Of a stretch of DNA of 64,000 bases, positions 1 through 10,640 are shown one piece after another. A model generated the notes under the pieces. That model was not told the DNA's origin. It did no database searches and was given only the letters and a program-made list of their open reading frames with translations. The stretch covers positions 180,109 through 244,108 of the forward strand of contig JAAOMT010000369.1 of assembly GCA_016748015.1 (NCBI GenBank). Direction: 5' to 3'. The position numbers and the translations under genes are program-made. The DNA comes from Geosiphon pyriformis. Its lineage: Eukaryota; Glomeromycota; Glomeromycetes; Archaeosporales; Geosiphonaceae. Numbering within the stretch: position 1 is the stretch's first letter; each line of letters begins with the position of its first letter.

Positions 1-4
1 GAGA

Positions 5-265
5 TTGGTTACCAAGCAGGCTTTGAGTAAGCCTTTGGACAAGATCAACTTTCTGGGTGACAATAATGATAATGACATTCTCCTGGATAAACTTGTAGTA
101 CTTTCCCCTCCTCTCAAAAAGCTGGTCAATGTGTTTGCTAAGAAGTCTTTTACTTTGGATATTGATTTGATCAATGTTTCTGGAAAATCTGCTCAGGACA
201 AGCTGGCTGTGGTCAGGAAATTATTTTCAAAAATCAATGGTTTTGGGGGGCCTCTACCCTCTTAA
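5..265 (+). pseudogene. LINE1 ORF1 N-terminal fragment
   Basis: An 86-residue open stretch just upstream of the main ORF1 and in a different frame. It has no recognisable domain; it is rich in Lys, Leu and Asp and ends shortly before the next frame opens at 289. LINE2 carries a degenerate counterpart at about 7600-7740 in the same relative place, so this is a conserved part of the element rather than a chance ORF. It is probably the N-terminal part of ORF1p, separated by a frameshift; the true start lies left of the window. Confidence 0.6.
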
Positions 266-288
266 AATTTTTTGGGATCATCCAGACA

Positions 289-1524
289 ATGTTCACTTCC
301 GAATCAAGTTTGATGAAAGCTACTGAGTTGGCTACTGATGTGAAGATCCTGGTAAACACCAATCTTAAAAAATTGTCTAAACATTCAGATCAGGCTGTGG
401 TGTTAAAAAAGATTCCAATTGAGACATCAACTGAGACTGTACATGTTGCGCTATCCAAGTTTGGTTTAATTAAGTCAATCAAGATACAATTGATGGGGCT
501 GTGGCAAAAAGCTGTGGTCAAATTTGAACAGATTGATCATGCTGATTTGGTCGTAGCAAAATGGTCTATCCTAGTTGGAAAAAATGCAGTGCGTGTTGCC
601 AGATCAGATTTGGACAAAGAAACTTGGAATGTGAGAGACTGTTATAGGACTTTGCTCTACATTTTACCAATGAGCATAAATGCTCATGACATTTGGGACT
701 TTGTTTGCTTTGTGAGTGAGAAAACATGTGTAATTGATTATCACCCAGTTACTTATACTCAGACCAGATGTGCCACTGTCTGTTTTGACTTGGCTGAATT
801 GTTGAATGCCGTCATGGGAACCATGCCTGTGCTAAAAAGTGCTCATTTCCGCTGGTCTTATCTTGGTTCTGTTGTATGTGCAAAGTGTGGGAAATTTGGT
901 CATTCTTCTCTAGACTGTGTTTTAGGTGGAAAATCTTCTTCTGGTGGCTTGCCACGCTGGGTTTTTTCAGTTACAGATAAAAGCAGGCTGGCAGCCATTT
1001 ATGCCAAGCATTCAGCACCTATTGCTTGTTCTGTCTCTTTTGGCAGTGTCTCATGGGCCAAAATTGTTGGTAGATCCTTTTTTTCTCCTCTCCCTGTTCG
1101 GAATGTTTCATTGAATAATGGCTCCTCTTTGGAGATGAAGCCTACCCTTCCTGTTGTGAGAGATTTAGAAAAAAGGTTCGCTGTTTTGGAAAGCAGTATC
1201 ACCAACTTTGCAGGATGAATAGGTGAGTTGGCTAAGAGGTTGGACTCATTCATGCCAACAGTTTTCCAGCCTAGCCCTGAATGTCAGCTGTTGGTGACTC
1301 CCCCCCCATTACAGGATCAGGTGGGTAATATAGTGATGAGAGAGGGCTCGGATAAGGCCACTGGTGGTAATATTGCTGCAATATCAGTTTCTTTTGCATC
1401 GTCTGAGGTGAAAAGGCTAGAGAGTATGTTGGAAGGACTTTCTGCTTCAGTTCTGAGTCTAATGGCAAGATTTGATGGTTTGATCCTGGCTAGTAGTGCG
1501 CTTCCTATATCCCTTTCTCAATAA
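289..1524 (+). pseudogene. LINE1 ORF1p (RRM + CCHC zinc knuckle)
   Basis: ORF1-type nucleic-acid-binding protein that would coat the LINE transcript. Residues about 37-105 look like an RRM (beta-alpha-beta pattern with hydrophobic strands around VVLKKIPI and AVVKFE). A CX2CX4HX4C knuckle is intact with C197, C200, H205 and C210. A single in-frame TGA at 1216-1218 splits the frame; reading continues in the same frame to 1524 through a Ser-rich, weakly heptad-like C-terminal part. The half-LINEs at 40258-43345 and 44010-46290 carry related RRM and knuckle segments. One stop is the only break seen in this 412-codon stretch. Confidence 0.8.
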
Positions 1525-1539
1525 CAGATCTAGTGTGAA

Positions 1540-2408
1540 GGATTACAACATGTAATGTTCAGGGCATAAACAATTCTGCAAAACAGGATGACATTATTCG
1601 GTGGCATTCGGAAATAGGCAGTTTGATTTCAATTGTTACTGAAACTAAGTTGAAAGGCAGGATCTATTCTTAAATCATAAACAAGTTTAAGGGTGTCCAG
1701 ATTTTCACTTCAGGTTTGGATAATGGTTATTTGGGTGTTGGTATGACAATTATTATGAACAATTCTTTGGCTTAGCATGTAAGTAAGATCTCGGAGGTTC
1801 CTGGCCAACTCTTCTCTATCAGATTGCTTTTCAAAAATAAACTTTTAGTGTTGATTTTGGGGCTTTACGCTGGCACTCCCTCATTGGTTCGGTTTTCTCA
1901 AGCTGGTGACATCAACTCTATGATAGCTAAAGCCATAAACAAAACTTCTTTTGTCATTCTTGGTGGTGATTTCAATAAGAACGGATCTCATAATTGTGCC
2001 AGTTTTAAAAAATGCTTTGATTTAGGTTTGGTCAACTCTTTGGGTGGGAGCTCTTTTGTTAAGTTACTGACTTGGTGCAATTCTCATGGTGTCGCCAAGA
2101 TGATTGATTACGTGTTTGTTTCCTCTAATTTGGTTAATGCTATTGTGGATCAAGGTGTAATGGGTGTTATTGATTTCTTTGATACTGATTATAAGGCTGT
2201 TTCTGTTTCTGTGGATCTGAGTAGTTTGTTGGATGTGCAGCTTTTTTCTCTGCGCAAGCAGACTAACAAAGATTGTTGGAAGTTTGACATTAAAAATGTC
2301 AATGCTGCGAAATGGTTGGAGTTCAAAGATGCTTTAGCTGCTAATGCTTCCATGTTCTTGGATGCATTTGCTATGGCTGAAAGGTTTTCAGATATGGATA
2401 TAATGTGA
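1540..2408 (+). pseudogene. LINE1 APE-type endonuclease domain
   Basis: N-terminal domain of ORF2p, which nicks the target for target-primed reverse transcription. Visible landmarks in order: TCNVQGIN near the start (strand 1 Asn), TETKLKG (metal-binding Glu), GGDFNKN at the GDFN motif, IDYVFVS, and FFDTDYKAVSVSV at the place of the usual S/T-D-H motif. The catalytic His of that last motif is Tyr here. The N-terminal third is cut by stops near 1670 and 1775; from 1824 the frame is open to 2408. LINE2 has the same Tyr (DYKAV, about 9619-9633), so the change may predate both copies. Confidence 0.8.
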
Positions 2409-2412
2409 AACA

Positions 2413-3160
2413 TTGTTCGCAAAATTGTGGTTATTTTAGCTGATAGAACATTCAAAAAAAATGGTTTAAGAGTTTTGATAGTGTTTTTAATAAAGTGTTT
2501 TCTAAATTTCACAAGCTGGAACTGCTTGTTTCTAAGCTGGTGAAGTCTTCTCACTTGGTCTCTGGTGGAAATTTTGCTTTGCTGTTAGATATGTGGGACA
2601 GGCTTGACTCAGTTGGTGCCTTGTCTGTGAAATATTTTTTCTTTTTAGATTCTAGTTTTGATATCATTTGCTCTGAGCTGGCTAAGGCAAGGAAGTCTTA
2701 CCACTCTTCTAAGTTGCTAGAATTTAAGTGTGCTGGGGAAGCTCGTATTAGGCAGGCTATTGAGGGTAGGATGGAGAGTTTCGAAATAGACAAGGGGCAT
2801 ACTATTAGGAGTGTTTTGAAACGTCCTTTTCATAAAGTGGTACTAGATCATTTGGTTGTGGGTAATAAGTTGGTCTTGGAGCCTGAATTGGTTAAATCTA
2901 AGGTTGATGAAATTATGGAAGGCTGGACTAGGAAGCGCATAGTAGTGTTAGATATCTCCAACTGTTAGATTACATCTTTGATGGTGCATTCTCCGGTGTG
3001 ATGTATTCAATTGGCTTTGATGAAATGTTTGATGTTGTTTTAAGTTTGCCTGATGGGAAGGTGGCTGGTCTCTCTGAAATCTCCAATGAACTGTGGAAAC
3101 ATTGTGACAGAAGGGTTCTGAATATGTTTTTGGTGCTTTTGAATTCTTGTTTGGAATGAG
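2413..3160 (+). pseudogene. LINE1 ORF2 linker between EN and RT
   Basis: The spacer between endonuclease and reverse transcriptase. It is open from 2495 to 2968 with a frame change near 2460 and another after 2968. The following stretch (about 2995-3160, with FDEMFDVVLSL and LSNELW-like text) has the character of the segment that precedes RT motif 1 in LINEs. No catalytic residues are expected here. LINE2 retains an AT-drifted counterpart at about 9850-10640. Confidence 0.65.
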
Positions 3161-3165
3161 AGTCT

Positions 3166-4239
3166 GTGCCTGGGCCCTGGAGGGAGGCTTGGGTCTCCAT
3201 AATTCCTAAACCATATGAATGGGAGGGCGTTCTTACAAACACTCATCCTATTGCCTTGATTGAAACGGCTCACAAGATTTTTTTCAAGATTCTTTCAGAC
3301 AGGATTTTTTTGGCTTGCAGCAAATTTGATGTTTTCCATGGGGACAATTTTTCTGTTTTGAAGGGCATGATGACACAGTTGCCTATTTTTGCCATTGGAT
3401 CTGTGATGAAGGATGTCTTGGAGAAGAACCAGGAGCTGTGGCTGGTGTTGCAAGATATGTATAAGGCTTATGATTTTGTTGGTTGGAAGCATCTTGAAAA
3501 GAGCCTGGTCAGGATCAAAATGTATAACCAGTTTATTAGGTTTTTTGGCAGCATCTACAATGGTTGCACTAACAAAGTAATAACAGACTTTGGCCTAACT
3601 GATGGCTACCATGTCCACGATGGCTTGGATCAGAGTGAAGTTTTCTCACTGTTTTTTTGGCAGATATTTTATGATTCACTTTTGTGCAAGGTTAAAAGAC
3701 AAAAAAGCTTGTGTGGTTATAGACTGATTTCTCATTTTATTTCCAAAACTGGTCATGTAGAATCTCAGGCTGGATTGACATTATTTTTGGCTGCTGGTGC
3801 TTTCATTGATAACACAATTTGGGTTGGCAGCAGCCAGGCTGCGATGCAATACATTCTCAATGTTGCTAGTAAATTTTTTAGATTCAATGACATTTCTATT
3901 AACAATGACAAGACTGTTGCTATTCCTATTAACTGTCAGGTTGTGAACTCTTATCTGACTGTCAGTGGCTTGCCTATTTCCATTGTGAAAAAGGGGGAAT
4001 CTCATTGGTACCTAGGAATTTTTTTGTTTTCTGAGGGCCTTTCGAAGCCTAGTTTGGCTAAGGCTCACTTGGACATTCAGTTTTTTGTCAATCTTGTCCT
4101 AAGGAAAGCAATTTCAGATAAACAGTTTGCGTACTTGGTTTCTACAGTTTTTTTTTTATCATCAGCTACAAGACTCAATTCAGCTTTGTTTCTATTAGTG
4201 TGTGTGCCAAATAGGACTCTATGGTTTGTAAATGCTTAA
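3166..4239 (+). pseudogene. LINE1 reverse transcriptase domain
   Basis: RNA-dependent DNA polymerase core (RVT_1-like). It begins with WREAWVSIIPKP, the usual LINE RT motif around W..(A)..(I/L)IPKP, followed by HPIALIETAHKIFFKILSDR. Motif A reads QDMYKAYDFV with the metal-binding Asp retained. The F/YxDD box is FIDN at 3802-3813: the second catalytic Asp is Asn, so the enzyme would be inactive as written. The frame is open over 357 codons and ends at 4239, where reading moves to another frame. LINE2 has FINN at the same place. Confidence 0.88.
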
Positions 4240-4806
4240 AGTCTAAGTCTGGGCTTCCGCTTGATTTTTCCAATAACGCAGTTTATCATTTTTCTTTATA
4301 CAGTTTAAAGACTTTTGAGCAGACTCAAGCTGAGAGTAAATCAGCATTCATTATAGCTTTTGCTAATTCAGTTGGCACTTTGGGCCATTTGTTCTCCTAC
4401 AGGTCTCATGACCTTTAGGCTCTCAGCTGACATCCTTGTTACTCTTTGTTATTTCCGGCTCACATTAATGTTAATCCTTCGAATAACTTTTTGGCTGGCA
4501 TGGTTTGTATTTTTTCTGGATGATTTGTCTTTGGACGCCTTTTTTGCTAGTGTCTTTTGCCTTTATGATAGTACTCCTATGTCTCTTGTCCTTGGTAAAA
4601 AAATTTTTTTCAAATGTGTTTCATCGCTCAAGCATTATGGTATTGCTTTTGTGGATCAACTTTGTGACCAGAATGGTGTTATTTATGATTAGAAGTCCTT
4701 CAAGTGCTGGAAGAGGCTGGACCCCCGTGGCCTGGTTCTCTTCTGGTTTGATCTCTCTGTTCAGTTTCTCAATGGTGCTGCTCCTTCATCTGCTTGCTCT
4801 TCCTCT
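4221..4806 (+). pseudogene. LINE1 RT thumb/connection region
   Basis: Follows the RT palm, overlapping its end in another frame. Open stretches in two frames (4221-4418 and 4360-4692) together continue the element between RT and RNase H, so there is at least one frameshift. There are no catalytic motifs; the text includes GLPLDFSNNAVYH, which has an AT-drifted match in LINE2 at about 11680-11730. It is annotated by position and by that match only. Confidence 0.6.
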
Positions 4807-5380
4807 GTGAATGGTTGTGCTGCTTCTGATATTTGTTTGTCTTATAATTTTGGTATTGTTTGTGATGATCTGTTGGCCACTAATGTTGCTGCTCATTTTT
4901 CTGTATATATGGATGGATCTCTGAGTGGTTTGGGTACTGTTGATATGAAGGCTGGTGCTGCTGTGTTCTTTGAAGACATTAATTCAGGTTTGGGAATAGA
5001 AGTGTTTGGCTTGGTATCTTTTACGCTGATGGAGTTGCAGGCTATTGTTCTGGCTCTTGAATGTGTTCTTTCTTTTTGTTCAGTTGACTTGTTCTCAGAC
5101 AGCCAAGCTGCTTTGGATGCATACAAAGCTGAATTTTTGTTGGCTCATTTAGACTTCAGAAATCAGTGTTGGATCAAATGACGCCATATTGCTAACATTG
5201 TTTGTAAAAAAAATTTAGATGTAAATTGGGTCAAGATTAAGGGTCACTTGGGCATCTTGGGCAATAAACAGGCTGATGCGTTCACTAAAATAGCTGCTTC
5301 TTCTTCTTGGCAGCTACCCCATGTGGTCAGTGAATGTTTTTTGAGGGCTAGTGGCTCTGCAGTTTCTGGTAATTCATGAT
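4807..5380 (+). pseudogene. LINE1 RNase H domain
   Basis: RNase H of the LINE ORF2p, removing template RNA during second-strand synthesis. Motifs in order: FSVYMDGSLS (first Asp), MELQAIVLALE (Glu), DLFSDSQAAL (second Asp), and GHLGILGNKQADAFTK (His and the final Asp). All four acidic residues are present. A TGA at 5179-5181 interrupts the domain in frame, at a position that would fit Trp. Reading continues in the same frame to about 5380. This is the catalytically best preserved domain of the element. Confidence 0.85.
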
Positions 5381-5448
5381 ATTTTGTTCATGACATTTTC
5401 TGTTCAGTTCACCATGCACATTGAAAGGTTGGTTCTGGTTCTAGAGTC

Positions 5449-5964
5449 ATGGTAGATAGGCTGTATGCTGACATTAACTGGTCCAAATCTTCTTTGGTGT
5501 GGTATTCAGACTTCCACCTAGCTACTGGTTTTACTAGTGCTCGGACTGCTGGTTTTTGGATGTATTTTATGAAGGCTTTGCACCATTGCCTTCCAGTGGC
5601 TGTATATAAGCGTGTTTATAATAGGTGTTACCCCAGTGTTACGTGTTTGTTCTGTGGGGATGTTGAGGTCTCAGACCATGTTTTTTTCTGTTCATCTGAT
5701 GCTGCTGGTCATGCTCATCTGGTGGATGTTCATGCTTCTATTTGGGAATTGTGCTTGGGTTTATCTCAGTCTTTCTCTTGTGTTTTACAGTTGCTGTCTA
5801 CTCACTTCTTTAATGTTATTGTTGGTACAGCTCTGTATAAGGGCTTTGTTTTTTGTGAATGGTATTATGAGTCTGTTTTCATCTTCAAGGATCCTAAGGT
5901 TGCAGTCCAGAATATTGTGGCCTTTGTGCATGATTTCTGTCTTGCATTCCGGAATGATATCTGA
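5449..5964 (+). pseudogene. LINE1 C-terminal zinc finger (zf-RVT-like)
   Basis: C-terminal part of ORF2p. It starts with WSKSSLVWYSDFHL, then WMYFMKALHHCLPVAVYKR, and a finger CLFCGDVEVSDHVFFC (C-x2-C-x7-H-x3-C spacing), as in the zf-RVT domain that follows RNase H in several LINE families. The finger ligands are intact. The frame stays open to a TGA at 5962, beyond which two TGAs separate the terminal segment. LINE2 keeps a broken copy at about 12889-13180, interrupted by element A. Confidence 0.8.
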
Positions 5965-5991
5965 CTAGTGTGAACTAAATACCGAGCTTTT

Positions 5992-6186
5992 ATGGAGAAG
6001 GGTGGGTTGATTCTGTGTGATGGTTTTGTTCTTGTAACTGTATCTGGTCTTTTCTCTGTGCTTTCGGCTGGTGTTGTTAGGTTGCTAGGCATTGCTGATG
6101 CTTTTGGTGTTGGTTTTGGGTATTATAGATGTTGTTTGTTCTTTTCGGATATTAAAGATGAGGCTTCTGTTTATATAGGAGTGTAG
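5992..6186 (+). pseudogene. LINE1 ORF2 C-terminal tail
   Basis: A 64-residue segment in the same frame as the zinc finger, separated from it by two TGAs. It is hydrophobic and Gly/Val-rich and ends YIGV-stop. The match in LINE2 (31130-31325, resumed at 38946 and ending in the same IGV-stop) shows that it is a conserved end of the protein and lets the two halves of LINE2 be joined across element D. No function is recognised. Confidence 0.6.
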
Positions 6187-6318
6187 TGTCATTCTGATTA
6201 GCTCAAGTGGCTAGTTATGTGTAGAAAATGCATAATTCGCATCTAGTTTAGATCATATATTGATGTATTGTACTAGTTTGCATTTGGACTTTACTCAATA
6301 AACGTGATTAAAAAAAAT
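6187..6318 (+). other. LINE1 3' UTR and A-rich tail
   Basis: About 110 bp after the stop, ending TCAATAAACGTGATT and then an A-rich tract. The block containing CTGATTAGCTCAAGTGGC and the later TATTGTA stretch recurs, with drift, at the 3' end of LINE2 (38985-39105) and both half-LINEs (43230-43345 and 46157-46290). It is the likely recognition tail for the LINE RT. An AATAAA-like signal lies about ten bases before the tail. Confidence 0.8.
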
Positions 6319-6521
6319 ATATATATTAAATAATATTAAAAAAAATATTATAATTTTTTTTTATATTCTTAAATTTTTGTTTTGTTAATTTTTTTATTAT
6401 TAATACAATTTAACGAGCAAAATTCAACTGTTACTTAGTATACTTAAAATATTTATTATTTAAATTTATTTAAAATACATAAATTTTAGCTTAAATTATT
6501 TAAATTGTTTAAACCAAAAAC

Positions 6522-6557
<36 letters not shown>

Positions 6558-7040
6558 TAATACAATATATTATATTAAATAATCTAAATTAAATATAATT
6601 TACATGTTTTTTACATATAATTAAACATAAATTTAATTTAAATTATATATTAAGTTTATAAAAAAAAATTATTTTAAAAAAACATTTTATACATAATTAT
6701 AATTAAAAAATTATTATTTATAATAATATTACCTAATTATTTAATAGTTTTATCTGTATTTAACTTAATATTAACTAATTAATATTTTTAAAAAGCCAAT
6801 AACTAAGTATTAATATCTTTATTAAAAATATTATTAAAATTTTTTATATAATTAGTTGTAATATTATATTTAATTTTAATTATTTTTATATTAATTTTAT
6901 TTAAAACTTACCAAATTGAAATTAAATTAAAAATAAACTTTTTTCTTTATTGATTTTCTGATTACAGTAAAAACATAAAATAGTCAAAAAAAAAAATTTT
7001 TTTCTTCTTTTCTCTTTTGTTTTTTTAATTATTTTTTTAA
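6319..7040. repeat. AT-rich spacer with (ATT)n microsatellite
   Basis: Almost pure A/T sequence between LINE1 and LINE2, with an ATT/TTA microsatellite at about 6523-6557. No gene, RNA or element boundary could be recognised. It may be fully decayed repeat sequence. Confidence 0.6.
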
Positions 7041-7080
7041 TTATATTTTTATTTTCTGTTATAAAACCAATAAATTCTGT

Positions 7081-8945
7081 TGCCAGTAGTTTTGATTATG
7101 CTTTTGCTGAATTAGAAACTCAGTTTAGCACTAAGAAGAAGTGAATTAAAAATGTTTACTCTTATAATATGTTCTATAAGAAACTGAAAAAACCTGAAGC
7201 CAATTTTAGTATAATTAATTTATTAGCTGGCCTTTTAAACAATTAATATTAACAGTATTGATAAAAAAATTGCAAAGTCTTGAAATAACAAAGTAAATAG
7301 TAAGATAAGCAGTATAAGTGATTTGTTAAACATAAAAAACATAAAAAACATAGTTGCAAAGAAAACTAATTATGTCAATTTGAATGCTTTAGTGATTAAT
7401 AAAATAGTAAACAATACTATTTTTAAGAAAATATGCACTTAAACATATGTTTTAGGTTGCTTTTTAAAGACTTTTTTGTTTGATATATTGAGCAATAATA
7501 ACAATGTTTTAGCACTTTTGTCTTTTAAGTTTGCTGGTTTTAAGCAATTACTATTGGTTAAATTATATGTCTTAAAAAAATAGAATTTTAATTCAGTAAA
7601 ATTGTTCACATTGAATATTAAGCTGTCTGCTGTTTTTGACAAAACTAATAGTAATAAGTTAATTACAGTAAAAAAGTTTTTATATTATATTAATAATTTT
7701 GGGAAAAGTATTTATTCTTTTAAAATTTTCAGAAATTATTAGATTTACATTTATATTAGAATTGAGTTTAAAAAAAACTAAAAATATGACTATTAGTAAG
7801 AAAATTTTGGTGAATAATAATGTTAAAAAAATAAACAGTCATATAAATTGGAAAATAATTGTCAAGAAAATTCTAGTTAATCTTCTCAAATTGGCTGTAA
7901 AATTAGTTTTTTCTAAATTTAACAAGATTTTATCAATTAAAATACAGTTTATTGGTCTTTGGCAAAAGACTTTAGTTAAATTTGAGTTTGCTAATGTTGT
8001 TAATTTGGTTTTGGCTAAATAATTAATTTTCATGAATAAAAATTTTATGTGTATGATCAAGACTATTGATAATAAACAAACATAAATATTTAAAAATTAG
8101 TATTAGACTTTGCTGTATACCCTATCAGTTGGCACTACTACTCATAATTTTTTTGATTTGTTGACTTTATATGGTAAAAAAACTTGTTTTGTTGGCCATG
8201 ATTCAAGCTTATATAAACATAATCAGTATGTAATTGTTTGTTTTACTAATAAATCATTAAAAAAAGTTACTATTAATTTTATTTTAGTATTTAAAAATGT
8301 GAATTTGCATTAGATTGGCTTATTACTAATTATTTGTTTTTAGTATAAACAATTTGGTTATGTTTTTGTTATATGTTCTGATAATATAAATTCAAATAGT
8401 TATAATAAGCCAATTTTATTTCAGAATTAAGTGTATTTGATTATATATATAAGAAAAAACAAGCTCTTATAGCCTTGGTCTCTTTGGTAATAAAACTTGG
8501 ATTTAAGTTGTCAGTAGTTCTTCATTTTCTCTTTTTTTATGTAAAATAGTTTTTTAAAGATTGGCTCTTCTTTAAAAAAAAACTTTTTCTATTGGTTAGA
8601 TTAAAAATGAGTAAAAAAATTGCTGTTTTTGAGCACAGTTTTATCAATTTTGTAGAGCAAATTGATAAGTTGCCTAAGAGATTAGATATATTTAAGCCAA
8701 AAGTTTTTTAGCTTAACTCTGAATATTAGTTATTAGTAACTTTTTTATCACAAAATTAAGGAACAAATACAGTAATAAGTAAAAATTTGGATATAACTAC
8801 TAATAATAAAACTGTTATAAAAGCAAAATTTTTTGATTTGTTAATTATTTCTAAGTTAAAAGACAATATAAACAATTTGTCAAAGATAATTATAAGTTTT
8901 TTGACCAAAATAAAGAATAAAAGTTTAAGTTCAGACACTTTTATT
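7081..8945 (+). pseudogene. LINE2 ORF1 remnant
   Basis: Broken ORF1 with RRM and knuckle regions matching LINE1. The segment SKFNKILSIKIQFIGLWQ at about 7911-7970 aligns with the LINE1 RRM (SKFGLIKSIKIQLMGLWQ). The zinc knuckle at about 8332-8374 keeps the first and last Cys but has Tyr in place of the second Cys and of the His, plus an internal TAG. Stops occur every few dozen codons. No intact protein is possible. Confidence 0.75.
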
Positions 8946-10640
8946 TAACAATAACTAATCTGATTTATAGAATTGCTATATGTAATATTTGTAGTATTAA
9001 TATTTTTGCTAAACAAAATAATGTTGTTTATTAATATGTAAACTCAAATAACATGATTTTTATTATTATAAAAACAAAATTGAGGTCTAATATTAAGTCA
9101 TAAATCATAAATAAGTTTGATGAGATCCAGATTTTTACATTTAATTTGAATATAAGTTTTCTTAGTGCTAATGTAACAATTATTATGAACAGTTTTTTAG
9201 TTTGTTATATTTTAAAGATTGATGAAATTCCAGACAAAATTATTTTAATTTGACTTTTGTTTAAGAATAAGCTCTCAATTATAGTTTTTGAAGTTATATG
9301 CTAATGCTTTTGCTAAGACTAAATTTAAACAGACATTGAAGATTAATTTTTTTATTATCAAAGTAATTAATTCCAATACTTTTGTGGTCTTAAGTAGAAA
9401 TTTCAATAAGAACAAATCCAAAAAAAGTGCAAGTTTCAAATTTTGTTTAGATATAAGTTTAGTTAATTTATTTAATAAACATTTATTGATTAAAATTTCT
9501 ACTTAAAACAATTTTAAAAGTATTGAAAAGGTAATAGATTTTGTGTTTATAAATAAAAACTTAACTTTTGTGATTGTAGACCATAAGATTAATAATATGT
9601 TTGAATTCTTTAATATGGATTATAAAGCAGTCTTAGTTTCAGTTAGTTTGGATAATCTCTTAAATGCTTATTTTAATAGTATTTGTAAGTAAATCAATAA
9701 AAATTGATGAAAGTTTAAGATAAAAGATGCAAATAAAATCAAGTAAATAAAATTTAAGAAGTGTTTTTTTACTAAACTGTTAATAGTATTAAGTATGTTT
9801 AAAAAGGCAAAAAATAATGATAATTTAGAAAGAATATAGAAGGTATTAAGAGAAATTATAATATATTTTACTGATATAGTGTTCTTTAAATATTAGTATA
9901 GTAAATATAATTGCTCAAAAAACAAACAATTATTAAGATTTTTCAAATTAGAGCTGTTTATTGCCAAAATTATAAAAAATTTGAATTTAAAGGATTTTTT
10001 GGGATTTAAATATCTTATTAAATTTTGGTTGACTGTTAATTATATTAAGATTTCTAAAATAATCAGTATAGTTTAAAATAGTATAAAATCAAAAAACATT
10101 GTTAAATATTTGTTAATAGTCAAGAAAAGTTATTATAAATTTAAATATTATAAATTAAAGCATCAGAAAATATGGCAATCAGAAAAGCTATTAAACAATA
10201 TATGGAAAATTTTTGTTTTAAAAAAGAACAAATGATAAAAGTATTTTAAAACAGCTTTTTACAAAGTTATTTTGGATTACTTAATGATTGGAGAAAATTT
10301 GGTTGTAAAATCTGATGAAATAAAGCTTAAAGTCAATAAAATTATAAAAAAATAGATGAAAAAGAAATTTGTGTTTTTAAAAATGCCTAATTTTTGGTTT
10401 TGTTAATATTTGTCTTTGAATTATGTAAATAATAGTGCATTTTTTGGTATAATAAAAGAGATTAACATAAATGAATTGGTTTTAATAATTAATAATCTGT
10501 CTGATAATAAGACTGTTAGATTGTTTGATATTTTAAATAAACTTTGAAAGCATTATAGTAAAATTGTCTTAAAGTGTTTTTTGAGTTTGTTAAATTTTTG
10601 TTTGGCTTTAAATCATATTTTAGTTTCTTAAAAAAGAATA
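8946..10640 (+). pseudogene. LINE2 endonuclease and linker remnant
   Basis: Aligns with the LINE1 EN and linker. The best window is 9288-9506, with FVVLSRNFNKNKSKKSASF matching LINE1 FVILGGDFNKNGSHNCASF (catalytic GDFN changed to SRNFN). Further on, the S/T-D-H position reads MDYKAV, with Tyr as in LINE1. The linker to 10640 is only followable as AT-rich text with interrupted matches. Nonfunctional. Confidence 0.7.

Larger units (their letters stand above)
1..6318 (+). mobile_element. LINE1: non-LTR retrotransposon, 5'-truncated by the window edge
   Basis: A LINE-type element read left to right: ORF1 fragments (RRM plus CCHC knuckle), APE-type endonuclease, reverse transcriptase, RNase H, a C-terminal zinc finger, a short C-terminal tail and a 3' UTR ending in an A-rich tract near 6310. 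There are no LTRs. The coding part is split by several stops and frame changes, so it is a decayed copy, but it is the best preserved LINE here and serves as reference for LINE2, LINE5 and the half-LINEs. The EN + RNase H + RRM/CCHC ORF1 layout resembles I/Tad-like LINE clades; clade assignment is inference. Confidence 0.9.

Noticed and set aside
6319-7040. Extreme A/T stretches as mitochondrial DNA
   Set aside because: No mitochondrial genes, and the stretches are embedded between nuclear retroelements.
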